From assembly GCA_039199225.1 (NCBI GenBank), contig JBCCSZ010000109.1, positions 1 to 22,104 on the forward strand: a stretch of DNA of 22,104 bases, read 5' to 3'. This DNA comes from JBCCSZ01 sp039199225. GTDB taxonomy: Bacteria; Bacteroidota; Bacteroidia; Chitinophagales; Saprospiraceae. This document shows, piece by piece, positions 1 through 7,063 of the stretch (its first letter is position 1; every line of letters begins with the position of its first letter). Position numbers and translations under genes: made by a program. The notes beneath the pieces are model-generated. The model saw only the letters and a list, made by a program, of their open reading frames with translations. It did no database searches and had not been told where the DNA came from.

Positions 1-1
1 A

Positions 2-469
2 TCATTTCCGCAGAGCTGGGAGGGGAAATGGCGTGGAACGGTAGAAATTTGGGGGTTCAATAAGAAAGTGGATGCTTTTCCAATGTCCCTCGAAATCAGT
101 CCGAAAGATTCAAGTTGGAACTTTATCATCACCTACAATCGAGATGAAAATGTGGCGGATGAGCGAAAGTATTCCCTGGTTCGTATACAGGATTCCATTG
201 GGCATTATGTCATCGACGAGCACAACAGTATCCTCTTAGACTCTTACTTATATGGTGATTGCTTATATTCTAGTTTTGGTGGAATGGGGAGTGAACTACT
301 GACTAAAATCTGCTTGGAAAATGGGTTCTTGGAGTATGAAATTACTTCCGTTTTTTCTGAGCCGAAAAGGGTAAGTGGTAAGGAAATAATTCGCGGTGAC
401 ACCATCCCGGAGATCAACAGCTATGAGGTTTATAATATTATGAAAGCCAAGCTTATCAAAGAAAAATAA
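2..469 (+). CDS. Hypothetical beta-rich (possibly calycin-like) protein, 5' end missing
   Basis: The frame is open from base 2 to the stop at 469, so the gene is cut by the left edge. A GTG at 68 exists, but the upstream in-frame residues (SFPQSWEGKWRGTVEIWGFN) look like genuine protein, so the true start probably lies outside the window. About 155 residues are visible. The W-E-G-K-W-R-G-T opening followed by alternating hydrophobic strands and a late GHYVIDEHNS segment resembles small lipocalin/calycin-type beta-barrels. That is a pattern impression, not a family assignment. There are no cysteine clusters or membrane segments in the visible part. Ten bases separate its stop from the esterase gene, so the two are probably co-transcribed. 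Function is unknown. Confidence 0.7.
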   Translation, partial: SFPQSWEGKWRGTVEIWGFNKKVDAFPMSLEISPKDSSWNFIITYNRDENVADERKYSLVRIQDSIGHYVIDEHNSILLDSYLYGDCLYSSFGGMGSELLTKICLENGFLEYEITSVFSEPKRVSGKEIIRGDTIPEINSYEVYNIMKAKLIKEK

Positions 470-479
470 AAATTATCCA

Positions 480-1451
480 ATGCTTCAATTGATTGGTAGT
501 TGCAAAGCGGTGAATTCATTTATCCTATCCGTAATGGCTGTTCTGGTCTACAGCGCTTGTTCTGAAAATGCGCGTCCTACGGAATACTTGGATTTAGCAA
601 GGGGGCAGGTGGAGAGAATAGAGAATTTTGAATCGCAATTCATAACACCTAGAAATGTAGACGTCTGGCTGCCTGATGATTACTCAGCCGATAAAAAGTA
701 TGCAGTACTCTACATGCACGATGGACAGATGTTGTTTGATTCAACAAGGAGTTGGAACAAACAGGAGTGGGGCGTCGATGAAACTATGGGGCAGCTTTTA
801 GAGGAGGATAAAATACGGGAAGCCATCGTGGTAGGCATATGGAACACTGCGTTTCGGCATTCCGAATATTTTCCCCAAAAGCCCTTTGAAAGCCTACCCG
901 AGGCGTTTCAGGATTCATTGCTGTCCGACTACAAAAGAAATGAAACATCTTCCTTGTTTAAAATGGAGGTGGTGTCCGACAAATATTTGGCATTCATCGT
1001 AAAAGAGCTGAAGCCCTTCATTGATGAAAAATATGCCACCTATTCGGATCGGGAAAATACCTTTATCGCAGGTTCGAGCATGGGTGGGCTCATATCCCTA
1101 TATGCTCTGTGTGAATACCCGGAAATATTCGCTGGTGCAGGCTGCTTGTCGACCCATTGGATTGGTATATTTGACACGCTCAATAATCCGATTCCCAAGC
1201 TGTTTTCACAGTATGTAGAAAATAATTTGCCCAGTCCTGAGAGCCATCGCCTCTATTTTGACTTTGGAACAGAAACGCTCGACGCCTTTTACGAACCCCA
1301 TCAAAGAGAAATTGACAGCATCCTCCTCAAAAAAGGATACGGCGACCAAAATTGGAAAACCATGAAATTTGAAGGAGCAAACCACTCTGAAAAAGCATGG
1401 AATAAACGCTTAGATATTCCTCTGACATTTTTGCTTGGTGGAAAACAATAG
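480..1451 (+). CDS. Putative alpha/beta-hydrolase esterase lipoprotein (esterase D/Fes-like family)
   Basis: A 323-residue protein with an N-terminal hydrophobic stretch ending in a lipobox-like YSAC (Cys27), so it is probably a membrane-anchored lipoprotein outside the cytoplasm. The body matches the putative-esterase superfamily of enterochelin esterase and esterase D: an LYMHDGQMLFD strand-turn motif near the N-terminus, the nucleophile elbow G198-S-S-M-G with Ser200 as the expected nucleophile, an FDFGTETLD segment (about 260-268) carrying the likely acid, and GANH at 299-302 with His302 as the expected catalytic base. Known relatives cleave ester bonds in siderophores or acylated sugars. 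The substrate here cannot be read from sequence. It lies 10 bases after the truncated gene and 31 bases before a GH16-like lipoprotein, which suggests polysaccharide de-esterification. The ATG at 480 is chosen because it gives a complete signal peptide. Confidence 0.85.
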   Translation: MLQLIGSCKAVNSFILSVMAVLVYSACSENARPTEYLDLARGQVERIENFESQFITPRNVDVWLPDDYSADKKYAVLYMHDGQMLFDSTRSWNKQEWGVDETMGQLLEEDKIREAIVVGIWNTAFRHSEYFPQKPFESLPEAFQDSLLSDYKRNETSSLFKMEVVSDKYLAFIVKELKPFIDEKYATYSDRENTFIAGSSMGGLISLYALCEYPEIFAGAGCLSTHWIGIFDTLNNPIPKLFSQYVENNLPSPESHRLYFDFGTETLDAFYEPHQREIDSILLKKGYGDQNWKTMKFEGANHSEKAWNKRLDIPLTFLLGGKQ

Positions 1452-1482
1452 CGTGATTGACAAATAAAGATAATCTTACCCC

Positions 1483-2388
1483 TTGAAGTATGCTCTCACC
1501 ATTGGTCTGGTCTTCATCATCCTATCCATCGGATGTAAGCAGCCGCCTGTGTCGACCTTGTCGGCTGTAAAAGCAAAGCTAGAACTGGTTTTTGAAGACG
1601 AATTCTCGCAACATACCTTGGATACTTCCCTGTGGCAAACAATCTCCACCAACCCCAGCCCTTATGATAGAATACTGCCTAGAGGAAGTTGCAATTTTGA
1701 TAATGCTGCCTTGTTAACGGAGGACAATATTGTACTGAAAAATGGTTGTCTGAACCTCATCGCAAAGCAGGAGCAACAAATTTATCAAGGTATTGTAGGA
1801 GCCGAAAAAGGTACGCCCGTTGGCTGTGACTTTTATGGTGGAGATACCTTTGAGCTAAAGCAAGATTTCACTTCTGCTTCTCTTTTTTCTCGCAAAGGAT
1901 ACAACCATGGACTGTTTGAGTGCCGAGCAAAAATACCATCTGCCAAAGGGCTGTATCCCGTCTTTTGGCTGTGGCACCACGATGAAATTGTCGTCTTCGA
2001 ATTTTTTGGAGATAGCCACAAGCATTTCGTAAGCGCCCATAATAAAGAAAAGTATGTGACCAAGCAGTTTTCGCAGATGGATTACAGCCAGGCATTCCAT
2101 CATTATGCAGTGTATTGGACTCCTCAAAATATTACTTGGTTTTTTGAGGAAGAACCCATTTGGACGATTTGCCGGGAGGGGCTGGCCGATCGTAATCGCT
2201 GTGCCGAAGCGCAACAGGCAGATAACACAGATTACAATATTCAGGAGTCCTTTCCCGATAGTATTGATAGGTGGTTGCGTCCCAATATGAGTTTGCGGAT
2301 TTATGAATGGGCCGATCAGGTGGCTATCAGCAGCTTCCCGGATACGTTGGTCGTAGATTATGTGCGGGTGTACCAGATGGGGCAGTGA
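1483..2388 (+). CDS. Glycoside hydrolase family 16-like lipoprotein with altered active-site motif
   Basis: A 301-residue protein started from TTG. This start is preferred because it yields a lipoprotein signal with lipobox LSIGC (Cys18). GH16 hallmarks run in order: FEDEF near residue 37, LKNGCLNLIAK, FSRKGYNHGLFECRAKIP, YPVFWLW, and a C-terminal FPDTLVVDYVRVYQ, typical of laminarinase/agarase/carrageenase-type jelly rolls. The active-site strand normally reads E-x-D-x-x-E. Here it is E168-I-V-V-F-E173: nucleophile and acid/base glutamates are present, but the central Asp is Val170. The enzyme could therefore be weakened, altered in mechanism, or a binding protein. It follows the esterase by 31 bases. 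The fold assignment is firm from the motifs; activity and substrate are uncertain. Confidence 0.85.
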   Translation: MKYALTIGLVFIILSIGCKQPPVSTLSAVKAKLELVFEDEFSQHTLDTSLWQTISTNPSPYDRILPRGSCNFDNAALLTEDNIVLKNGCLNLIAKQEQQIYQGIVGAEKGTPVGCDFYGGDTFELKQDFTSASLFSRKGYNHGLFECRAKIPSAKGLYPVFWLWHHDEIVVFEFFGDSHKHFVSAHNKEKYVTKQFSQMDYSQAFHHYAVYWTPQNITWFFEEEPIWTICREGLADRNRCAEAQQADNTDYNIQESFPDSIDRWLRPNMSLRIYEWADQVAISSFPDTLVVDYVRVYQMGQ

Positions 2389-2459
2389 GGCCATTCGTCT
2401 GACTCCGCTTAGTTCAATAATCAACCTTTTTTTGATCCTCTTTTTCAAAAATCAACAAA

Positions 2460-2870
2460 GTGAAAATCCAAACCATCCTCTTAGTATTCTGTGCCATCGC
2501 TTCCTTGACCAGCTGCCAACAAACTGGTTCTTCCAATGCTCCTCAGCGCAAAAAGGGCATGATCAAAGTGGCCATCATGTACCCTAATGCCGAGGGGAAA
2601 ACCTTCGACATGGACTATTACGCCAACAAGCATATGCCTATGGTGGCTGACCTATTTGGCGAGCCTTTGAAGGCATTGGAAATCGATCAAGGGCTGTCCG
2701 GCCGAACGCCCGACGATCCGCTGACCTACTTGGCCATTGGCTATTTTTATTTTGAAAAGCTATCCGATTATCAGGAAGCCTTCAAGGCCAATGCAGAAAA
2801 AATTCTCAGCGACATTCCGAACTATACCAACATCCAGCCAGTTGTTCAAATCAGCAAAGTCCGCCAGTGA
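2460..2870 (+). CDS. EthD-domain family lipoprotein
   Basis: A 136-residue protein from a GTG start giving a short signal peptide with lipobox SLTSC (Cys19). After a polar linker comes an EthD-type ferredoxin-like alpha+beta domain: MIKVAIMYPNAEG, then DMDYYANKHMPMV with the family's Y-x-x-x-H-M-P signature, LTYLAIGYFYFEKLSDYQEAF, and a closing SDIPNYTNIQPVVQIS. EthD-fold proteins are small dimeric alpha+beta barrels, and many have no known reaction. Cytosolic versions are usual, so the lipoprotein anchor is a variation. It lies 71 bases after the GH16-like gene, and its TGA overlaps a possible GTG start of the next gene. The fold is well supported; the role is unknown. Confidence 0.85.
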   Translation: MKIQTILLVFCAIASLTSCQQTGSSNAPQRKKGMIKVAIMYPNAEGKTFDMDYYANKHMPMVADLFGEPLKALEIDQGLSGRTPDDPLTYLAIGYFYFEKLSDYQEAFKANAEKILSDIPNYTNIQPVVQISKVRQ

Positions 2871-2917
2871 GGGAGCCAACAGCCCATGCTTTCAATCGAC
2901 TTGTAAACACCAATGAA

Positions 2918-3406
2918 ATGAATTTTTCTACAACAGAAGCTTGGTTAAGGAGCAGCATCCTCCACAAGGGATATTTGTCTTTGGAAGCTTATCCGAAGGG
3001 CAAAAAAATCTATGACTGGCACATCCATTCAGGCGAAACCGGCAGAAAAACAGCCGAAAGACAAAACTTTGAGGCCATTCTTTCCAAAGCCATCAAAATC
3101 ATCCAAAGGAAGAGCGCTTTTTCCGTTCAGTGGTTCAAACTGAATGTCATCGATAATGCAGTGACGCAACTGGTGGGCATGGGCGAAATCAACAATGCCT
3201 ATGGCTTGGATTTGGTCAGTGCGCTATTGATCCATGATACGGCCGACCAGTGTGGCGATACCATCGTCGGCTTGTTCGACAGCGAAAAGGATTGGATTTT
3301 AAAGGCTACCAACAATCAGGACAATAGCAGAATCCACCTTAAGTTTTACGGCGACGAATTCCTGAAGGAGAAAATAGAAGCATCTATTCGCCACCTAAAA
3401 ATCTAA
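2918..3406 (+). CDS. Hypothetical protein of unknown family
   Basis: I do not recognise this protein. From the ATG at 2918 it has 162 residues. A GTG at 2867 overlaps the previous stop (GTGA) and would add 17 residues; I prefer the ATG because the extension looks nonconserved, but the overlap makes the GTG possible. It has no signal peptide or membrane segment and looks soluble and cytosolic. Visible features are a YDWHIHSGETGRKTAERQNF segment, a helical region around IIQRKSAFSVQWFKLNVI, LVGMGEINNAYGLDLVSALLIHDTAD and an acidic GLFDSEKDW. It is the last gene of the left-hand plus-strand run, and nine bases separate it from the convergent hypothetical gene. No function is proposed. Confidence 0.65.
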   Translation: MNFSTTEAWLRSSILHKGYLSLEAYPKGKKIYDWHIHSGETGRKTAERQNFEAILSKAIKIIQRKSAFSVQWFKLNVIDNAVTQLVGMGEINNAYGLDLVSALLIHDTADQCGDTIVGLFDSEKDWILKATNNQDNSRIHLKFYGDEFLKEKIEASIRHLKI

Positions 3407-3414
3407 TTTCTTGG

Positions 3415-4035
3415 CTAATCAATGCGATGCTGAACACGCAACACTTCCTTAATCGATTCACAGGCGGCGAGAAAGTCCTCCAATTCTTCCACACGGATCA
3501 AGTGCTTGGGTTTGTAAATGGCTAAGTAGTAGTTCATCGCTTCAATGCGCAACTTGTCGTGTTTTTGTAATAAGGCCACCAATTCGTCGGATAATAAGTC
3601 ATCCCTGGACCAAGAATCATCGTTTTTCAGGACGTGTGTTTTTGAAAAATTGAGATCGATCGTAGAGGCATTGGGGTCTTGGCCCTTGAAAAACTCGATG
3701 ATGCGATGCCCAAAATGCTTGGGCGAAATGCTGAACTCCGGCAAGCCCATCTCCTTGGAATTGTAGAAATAGGCGTTGAAAGATACGGTCACTGGGGTAT
3801 TACCCGCCTGGACAACATATCTGTAATCAAACAGGCTGGTGTTGCTGTCGGTTTGTACATCTGATTTTTGCAACAGATTGGAGACACGCTTGGAGTGACC
3901 AATCCGAAAAATTCGGAAGCTCTTGAGCTGAGACAGGAGTCCATAGCTGTCTTTGGGACTATAGGTCATCTGTAGGCGGCCTGCAAGAGCGGCTATGGCA
4001 GCTCTTCTTTTCTTGCCTCTAAGCCGAAATTTCAT
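3415..4035 (-). CDS. Conserved hypothetical protein
   Basis: A 206-residue protein with a strongly basic N-terminus (MKFRLRGKKRRAAIAALAGR), then a segment pattern I associate with uncharacterised bacterial proteins: a YSPKDSYGLLSQL motif, LFDYRYVVQAGNTPVTVSF, LPEFSISPKHFGHRIIEFF and NFSKTHVLKNDD. Relatives of this pattern are often membrane-tethered, but no clear transmembrane helix is seen here. The ATG at 4035 overlaps the stop of the upstream gene in an ATGA, so it is translationally coupled as the second gene of a two-gene unit. Function is unknown; the coupling suggests that the two products act together. Confidence 0.75.
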   Translation of the reverse strand: MKFRLRGKKRRAAIAALAGRLQMTYSPKDSYGLLSQLKSFRIFRIGHSKRVSNLLQKSDVQTDSNTSLFDYRYVVQAGNTPVTVSFNAYFYNSKEMGLPEFSISPKHFGHRIIEFFKGQDPNASTIDLNFSKTHVLKNDDSWSRDDLLSDELVALLQKHDKLRIEAMNYYLAIYKPKHLIRVEELEDFLAACESIKEVLRVQHRID

Positions 4036-4409
4036 GCATAAGTAATTTTGGGTGGACGCTGAAACCGACCGGAGACCAGAGCGACTATAGCTTCGGATGT
4101 TAACGGTAGTGCGCTGTTTTCAGCCTTAATATCTAATAAAAGCAAAACCTCAGCTAGGCGTTGACCATTTTTTTCGATGTAACCGTCGAATATTCGACCC
4201 GAACAATGCTGCTCAAAGGCCGATCGGTCTTTTTTGGCAGCAAAAACAAGTACCAACCACTCATCCGCCTGGTTGTCGAGCAGGAAAACATCCATTTCCT
4301 CGTTTGTTTGCTCGATTTGAAAGGAAAAACGCAGGGTATCGAAGCGAAAGTGCGCATTTTGGTAGCGTTGTAGCATCGTCTTGTCTATGTGAACAGAAGA
4401 ATCATCCAT
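4032..4409 (-). CDS. Hypothetical protein, first gene of a two-gene unit
   Basis: A 125-residue, apparently soluble protein without signal peptide. It is mixed alpha/beta in appearance: FRFDTLRFSFQIEQ, EMDVFLLDNQADEWLVLVFAAKKD and AEVLLLLDIKAE look like strands, and the C-terminus LTSEAIVALVSGRF looks helical. I do not recognise a family. Its TGA stop overlaps the ATG of the downstream 206-residue gene by four bases. It is transcribed divergently from yidC across a 126-base gap. No role can be inferred beyond probable partnership with its neighbour. Confidence 0.65.
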   Translation of the reverse strand: MDDSSVHIDKTMLQRYQNAHFRFDTLRFSFQIEQTNEEMDVFLLDNQADEWLVLVFAAKKDRSAFEQHCSGRIFDGYIEKNGQRLAEVLLLLDIKAENSALPLTSEAIVALVSGRFQRPPKITYA

Positions 4410-4438
4410 TTGTCTTTATTTATGAAAAAACAAAGTTG

Positions 4439-4446
4439 TACCTTTG
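4439..4446 (+). promoter_or_regulatory. Candidate -7 element upstream of yidC (TAccTTTG)
   Basis: The octamer TACCTTTG fits the Bacteroidota -7 consensus TAnnTTTG exactly and lies 89 bases before the yidC start in the gap shared with the divergent hypothetical gene. No good TTTG is found 19-21 bases upstream, so only half of the promoter is supported. It forms the right half of a short inverted repeat, CAAAG-N6-CTTTG (4431-4446). Confidence 0.35.
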
Positions 4447-4535
4447 CCTGGCTTTAGAATGGCAGCCGTATTAGCGCCAATCTACGAGTATTTTAGGTAC
4501 TTTTATACCAGCAATTAAACATACTAAATTTCAAG

Positions 4536-6449
4536 ATGGATAGAAATAGTGTTATCGGATTGATCCTCATTTTTGGGCTTTTCTTTGTCTGGGCAAAGTT
4601 GAACGCCCCCTCGGAGGAGGAGTTGAAACGGCAGAAATTCGTCCAAGACTCTATAAAAATGGAGCAATTGCGGCTCGACAGCCTCGCCTTGGCAGAGGAG
4701 CGTCCGGCTCCATCCGCAGAATCCTCTATCGAAATACCCGAGGGCATTCCAGCTTCGGCATCCGATTCCATCCTTCAGGCCCGCCTTTCTGGTACCTTTG
4801 GTGTGTTTGCGTCCAGTGCCAATGGCACAGAATCCGAGGAAGTCCTGGAAAACGATCTTTTCAAAATTCGCTTTTCCAACAAAGGAGGTGTCATCAAGAG
4901 CGTCGAGCTCAAAGGCTACGATAAAGACATCCGCGACAGTGCCAACAACAGCCAAAAGGTTCCGGTCGAACTGCTGGAAGATCGCAAGAATAAATTTGAA
5001 TACTTGCTACCCATCGCCAACGTCCCTTCTGGTTCCGTTTCGTCGATGGACCTCTTTTTTCAGCCTACTAAAGAGGGGAATGCCATCGTTTTTCGCGCCT
5101 CAGCAGGGGAGGGACGTTACTTCGAGCAGCGCTATTCCATAAAAGATAGTTCCTACAACATCGACTACGACATTCGGCTGAAAGGTCTGGGTGACATACT
5201 CGACCGCTCGACCAACAAATTGCAACTCAACTGGGAGCATTATCCAGATAAAATCGAGCGAAACTCTCAATATGAGCGCAATTATACCAGTGTTTACTAT
5301 AAACCTGTCACGGACGACCCCGATTATTGTTCTTGCACATCCGATGATACAGAGGATGTCGAAGGGGAAAGCTTGCAGTGGGTGGCGCACTCTACGCAGT
5401 TTTTTAACGCTTCTCTCATTCCGGCCAAGCCTTTTTCCTCGGCAGTATTGGAAACCAAGGTGCTGGATGAAAATGATAAAAACCTCAAGTACCTAGCGTC
5501 CTACATCCAGATTCCATTGGAAAAGACTGCGGATGAAACCGTCGCGATGCAGATGTACGTAGGACCAAATGAGTTTTCTCGCCTTAAGGAATACAACATC
5601 AGCCTGGAAGACATCGTCCCCTACGGCTGGAGCATCTTTGGTACTGTCAACCGTTGGATCATCCGTCCACTGTTCAACTTCTTATCGAGTTTCATCGGAA
5701 GTGCCGGTTTGGTCATTCTGTTGCTGACGGTCATCGTTAAGCTGGTTTTGTATCCATTGACCTACAAGATGCTGCATTCTCAGTCCAAAATGGCTGCCTT
5801 GAAGCCCAGAATGACGGCCCTTAAGGAAAAATTCGGCGACGATCAGCAAAAGCAACAAATGGAAACCATGAAGCTCTACCGCGAATTTGGGGTGAGTCCA
5901 CTGGGAGGTTGTCTACCGATTGCCTTGCAAATGCCCATTTGGTTTGCGCTTTATCGCTTTTTCCCTGGTTCCATTGAATTCCGCCAGGCGAGCTTCCTTT
6001 GGGCCGATGACTTGTCATCTTTCGATGTCTTTGCGACCCTGCCTTTCGAAATCCCGTTCTATGGTACCCACGTCAGTTTGTTTACCTTGCTGTGGGCCGG
6101 TACGACCGTCATCTATACTTACTACAACACCAAGCACATGGACATGTCCATCAATCCTGCTATGAAATACATGCAGTATTTTATGCCGGTGATGTTCCTG
6201 TTTTTCTTCAATAACTTTGCATCCGGATTGACCTGCTACCTGCTTTTCTCCAACATATTCAATATCGGTCAGACCATCATCACCAAAAACTACATCATCG
6301 ATCAGGAGAAGATCAAGAAGGAGTTGGAGGAATATCGAAAGAAGCCAAAGAAGAAAGGAGGTTTCCAGGAGCGTTTGGAGGCGGCCATGCGCGAACAACA
6401 AAAGGCACAACAATCTGCCGCTTCTGCCAAGAAGAAGAAGAAAAAGTGA
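4536..6449 (+). CDS. yidC: Membrane protein insertase YidC
   Basis: A 637-residue inner-membrane insertase that places and folds membrane proteins with or without the Sec translocon. Domains in order: an N-terminal membrane anchor (about 5-21), an acidic linker, a large periplasmic beta-domain (about 85-350), then the conserved five-helix core. The core includes LVILLLTVIVKLVLYPLTYKM (about 388-408), a cytosolic hairpin with SKMAALKPRMTALKEKFGDD, GVSPLGGCLPIALQMPIWFALY near 457, SLFTLLWAGTTVIYTYY near 514 and FMPVMFLFFFNNFASGLTCYLLFSN from about 548. The hydrophilic-groove Arg of E. coli is Lys402 here, which I believe is common in this phylum. The C-terminus is lysine-rich, ending in six lysines, a ribosome-contacting feature in relatives. 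The downstream lipoprotein gene starts within a few bases of the stop. Confidence 0.97.
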   Translation: MDRNSVIGLILIFGLFFVWAKLNAPSEEELKRQKFVQDSIKMEQLRLDSLALAEERPAPSAESSIEIPEGIPASASDSILQARLSGTFGVFASSANGTESEEVLENDLFKIRFSNKGGVIKSVELKGYDKDIRDSANNSQKVPVELLEDRKNKFEYLLPIANVPSGSVSSMDLFFQPTKEGNAIVFRASAGEGRYFEQRYSIKDSSYNIDYDIRLKGLGDILDRSTNKLQLNWEHYPDKIERNSQYERNYTSVYYKPVTDDPDYCSCTSDDTEDVEGESLQWVAHSTQFFNASLIPAKPFSSAVLETKVLDENDKNLKYLASYIQIPLEKTADETVAMQMYVGPNEFSRLKEYNISLEDIVPYGWSIFGTVNRWIIRPLFNFLSSFIGSAGLVILLLTVIVKLVLYPLTYKMLHSQSKMAALKPRMTALKEKFGDDQQKQQMETMKLYREFGVSPLGGCLPIALQMPIWFALYRFFPGSIEFRQASFLWADDLSSFDVFATLPFEIPFYGTHVSLFTLLWAGTTVIYTYYNTKHMDMSINPAMKYMQYFMPVMFLFFFNNFASGLTCYLLFSNIFNIGQTIITKNYIIDQEKIKKELEEYRKKPKKKGGFQERLEAAMREQQKAQQSAASAKKKKKK

Positions 6450-6451
6450 GC

Positions 6452-7054
6452 ATGAGATCGGTCTTTTTTCTAGTTTGTACACTTTGCCTGGTCCTTGGCT
6501 TTTCGTCTTGCAATAGAAAGGCTTCTAAAATAGGACAGGAGCTGCCCGAGAGGCGTGTGACCAGTACCCAGCCTGAAGGAAAAGACATTCAAAAGGACTC
6601 CATCGGTCTTTACACAACCCGCCAAAAATTAGACACGGCCGTTGAGGTGAAAAAGCCCGTTTACTTGCTGGCCAGTATTCGTCGGGAGGCTTGCTTTGGG
6701 CGCTGTCCCAGCTTTGAGGCCCGCTTGTATTCCGATGGTCGTGCCGTTTATGATGGCTTGTCCAATGTAGAGAAAATCGGCCAATTCGATGCGCAAGCCC
6801 AACGGTCGGATATTACCGATCTGTTTGATGAAGCCATAGAGATGGGCTTTTTTCAGTTGAGCCAGCGATACCCAGAGAATGGAACTTTCATCGCCGATCT
6901 TCCCTCAACCTATACCAGCCTGCACTTCAAAGGCGCCCTTTACAAGGTGGTCAACAACCACGACAGCCCCCTCACATTGCGTCGCTTTGAAAAGAGACTG
7001 GAAGCGTTCTTCAATGGACTCGAATGGCGGTCCATCGATACTTTGCGCCAGTAG
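6452..7054 (+). CDS. DUF6438 domain lipoprotein
   Basis: A 200-residue lipoprotein. The ATG at 6452, two bases after the yidC stop, is preferred; a GTG at 6446 overlapping that stop would add two residues. The signal ends at FSSC, with the lipid-bearing Cys at residue 20. After a polar linker of about 50 residues comes a domain with ASIRREACFGRCPSFEARLY, then SDGRAVYDG, ADLPSTYTSLHFKG and KVVNNHDSP. This C-x-x-x-C-P...YSDG...DLP-T-T/S pattern is typical of DUF6438, a domain of unknown function seen in Bacteroidota lipoproteins. The two cysteines may form a disulfide or bind metal. Its close spacing to yidC means probable co-transcription and perhaps translational coupling. Molecular role is unknown. 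Confidence 0.85.
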   Translation: MRSVFFLVCTLCLVLGFSSCNRKASKIGQELPERRVTSTQPEGKDIQKDSIGLYTTRQKLDTAVEVKKPVYLLASIRREACFGRCPSFEARLYSDGRAVYDGLSNVEKIGQFDAQAQRSDITDLFDEAIEMGFFQLSQRYPENGTFIADLPSTYTSLHFKGALYKVVNNHDSPLTLRRFEKRLEAFFNGLEWRSIDTLRQ

Positions 7055-7063
7055 GGGCGTACA

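Noticed and set aside
1855..2448. A 197-codon minus-strand frame opposite the GH16-like gene.
   Set aside because: The GH16 motifs fix the coding strand; the antisense product has no family features.
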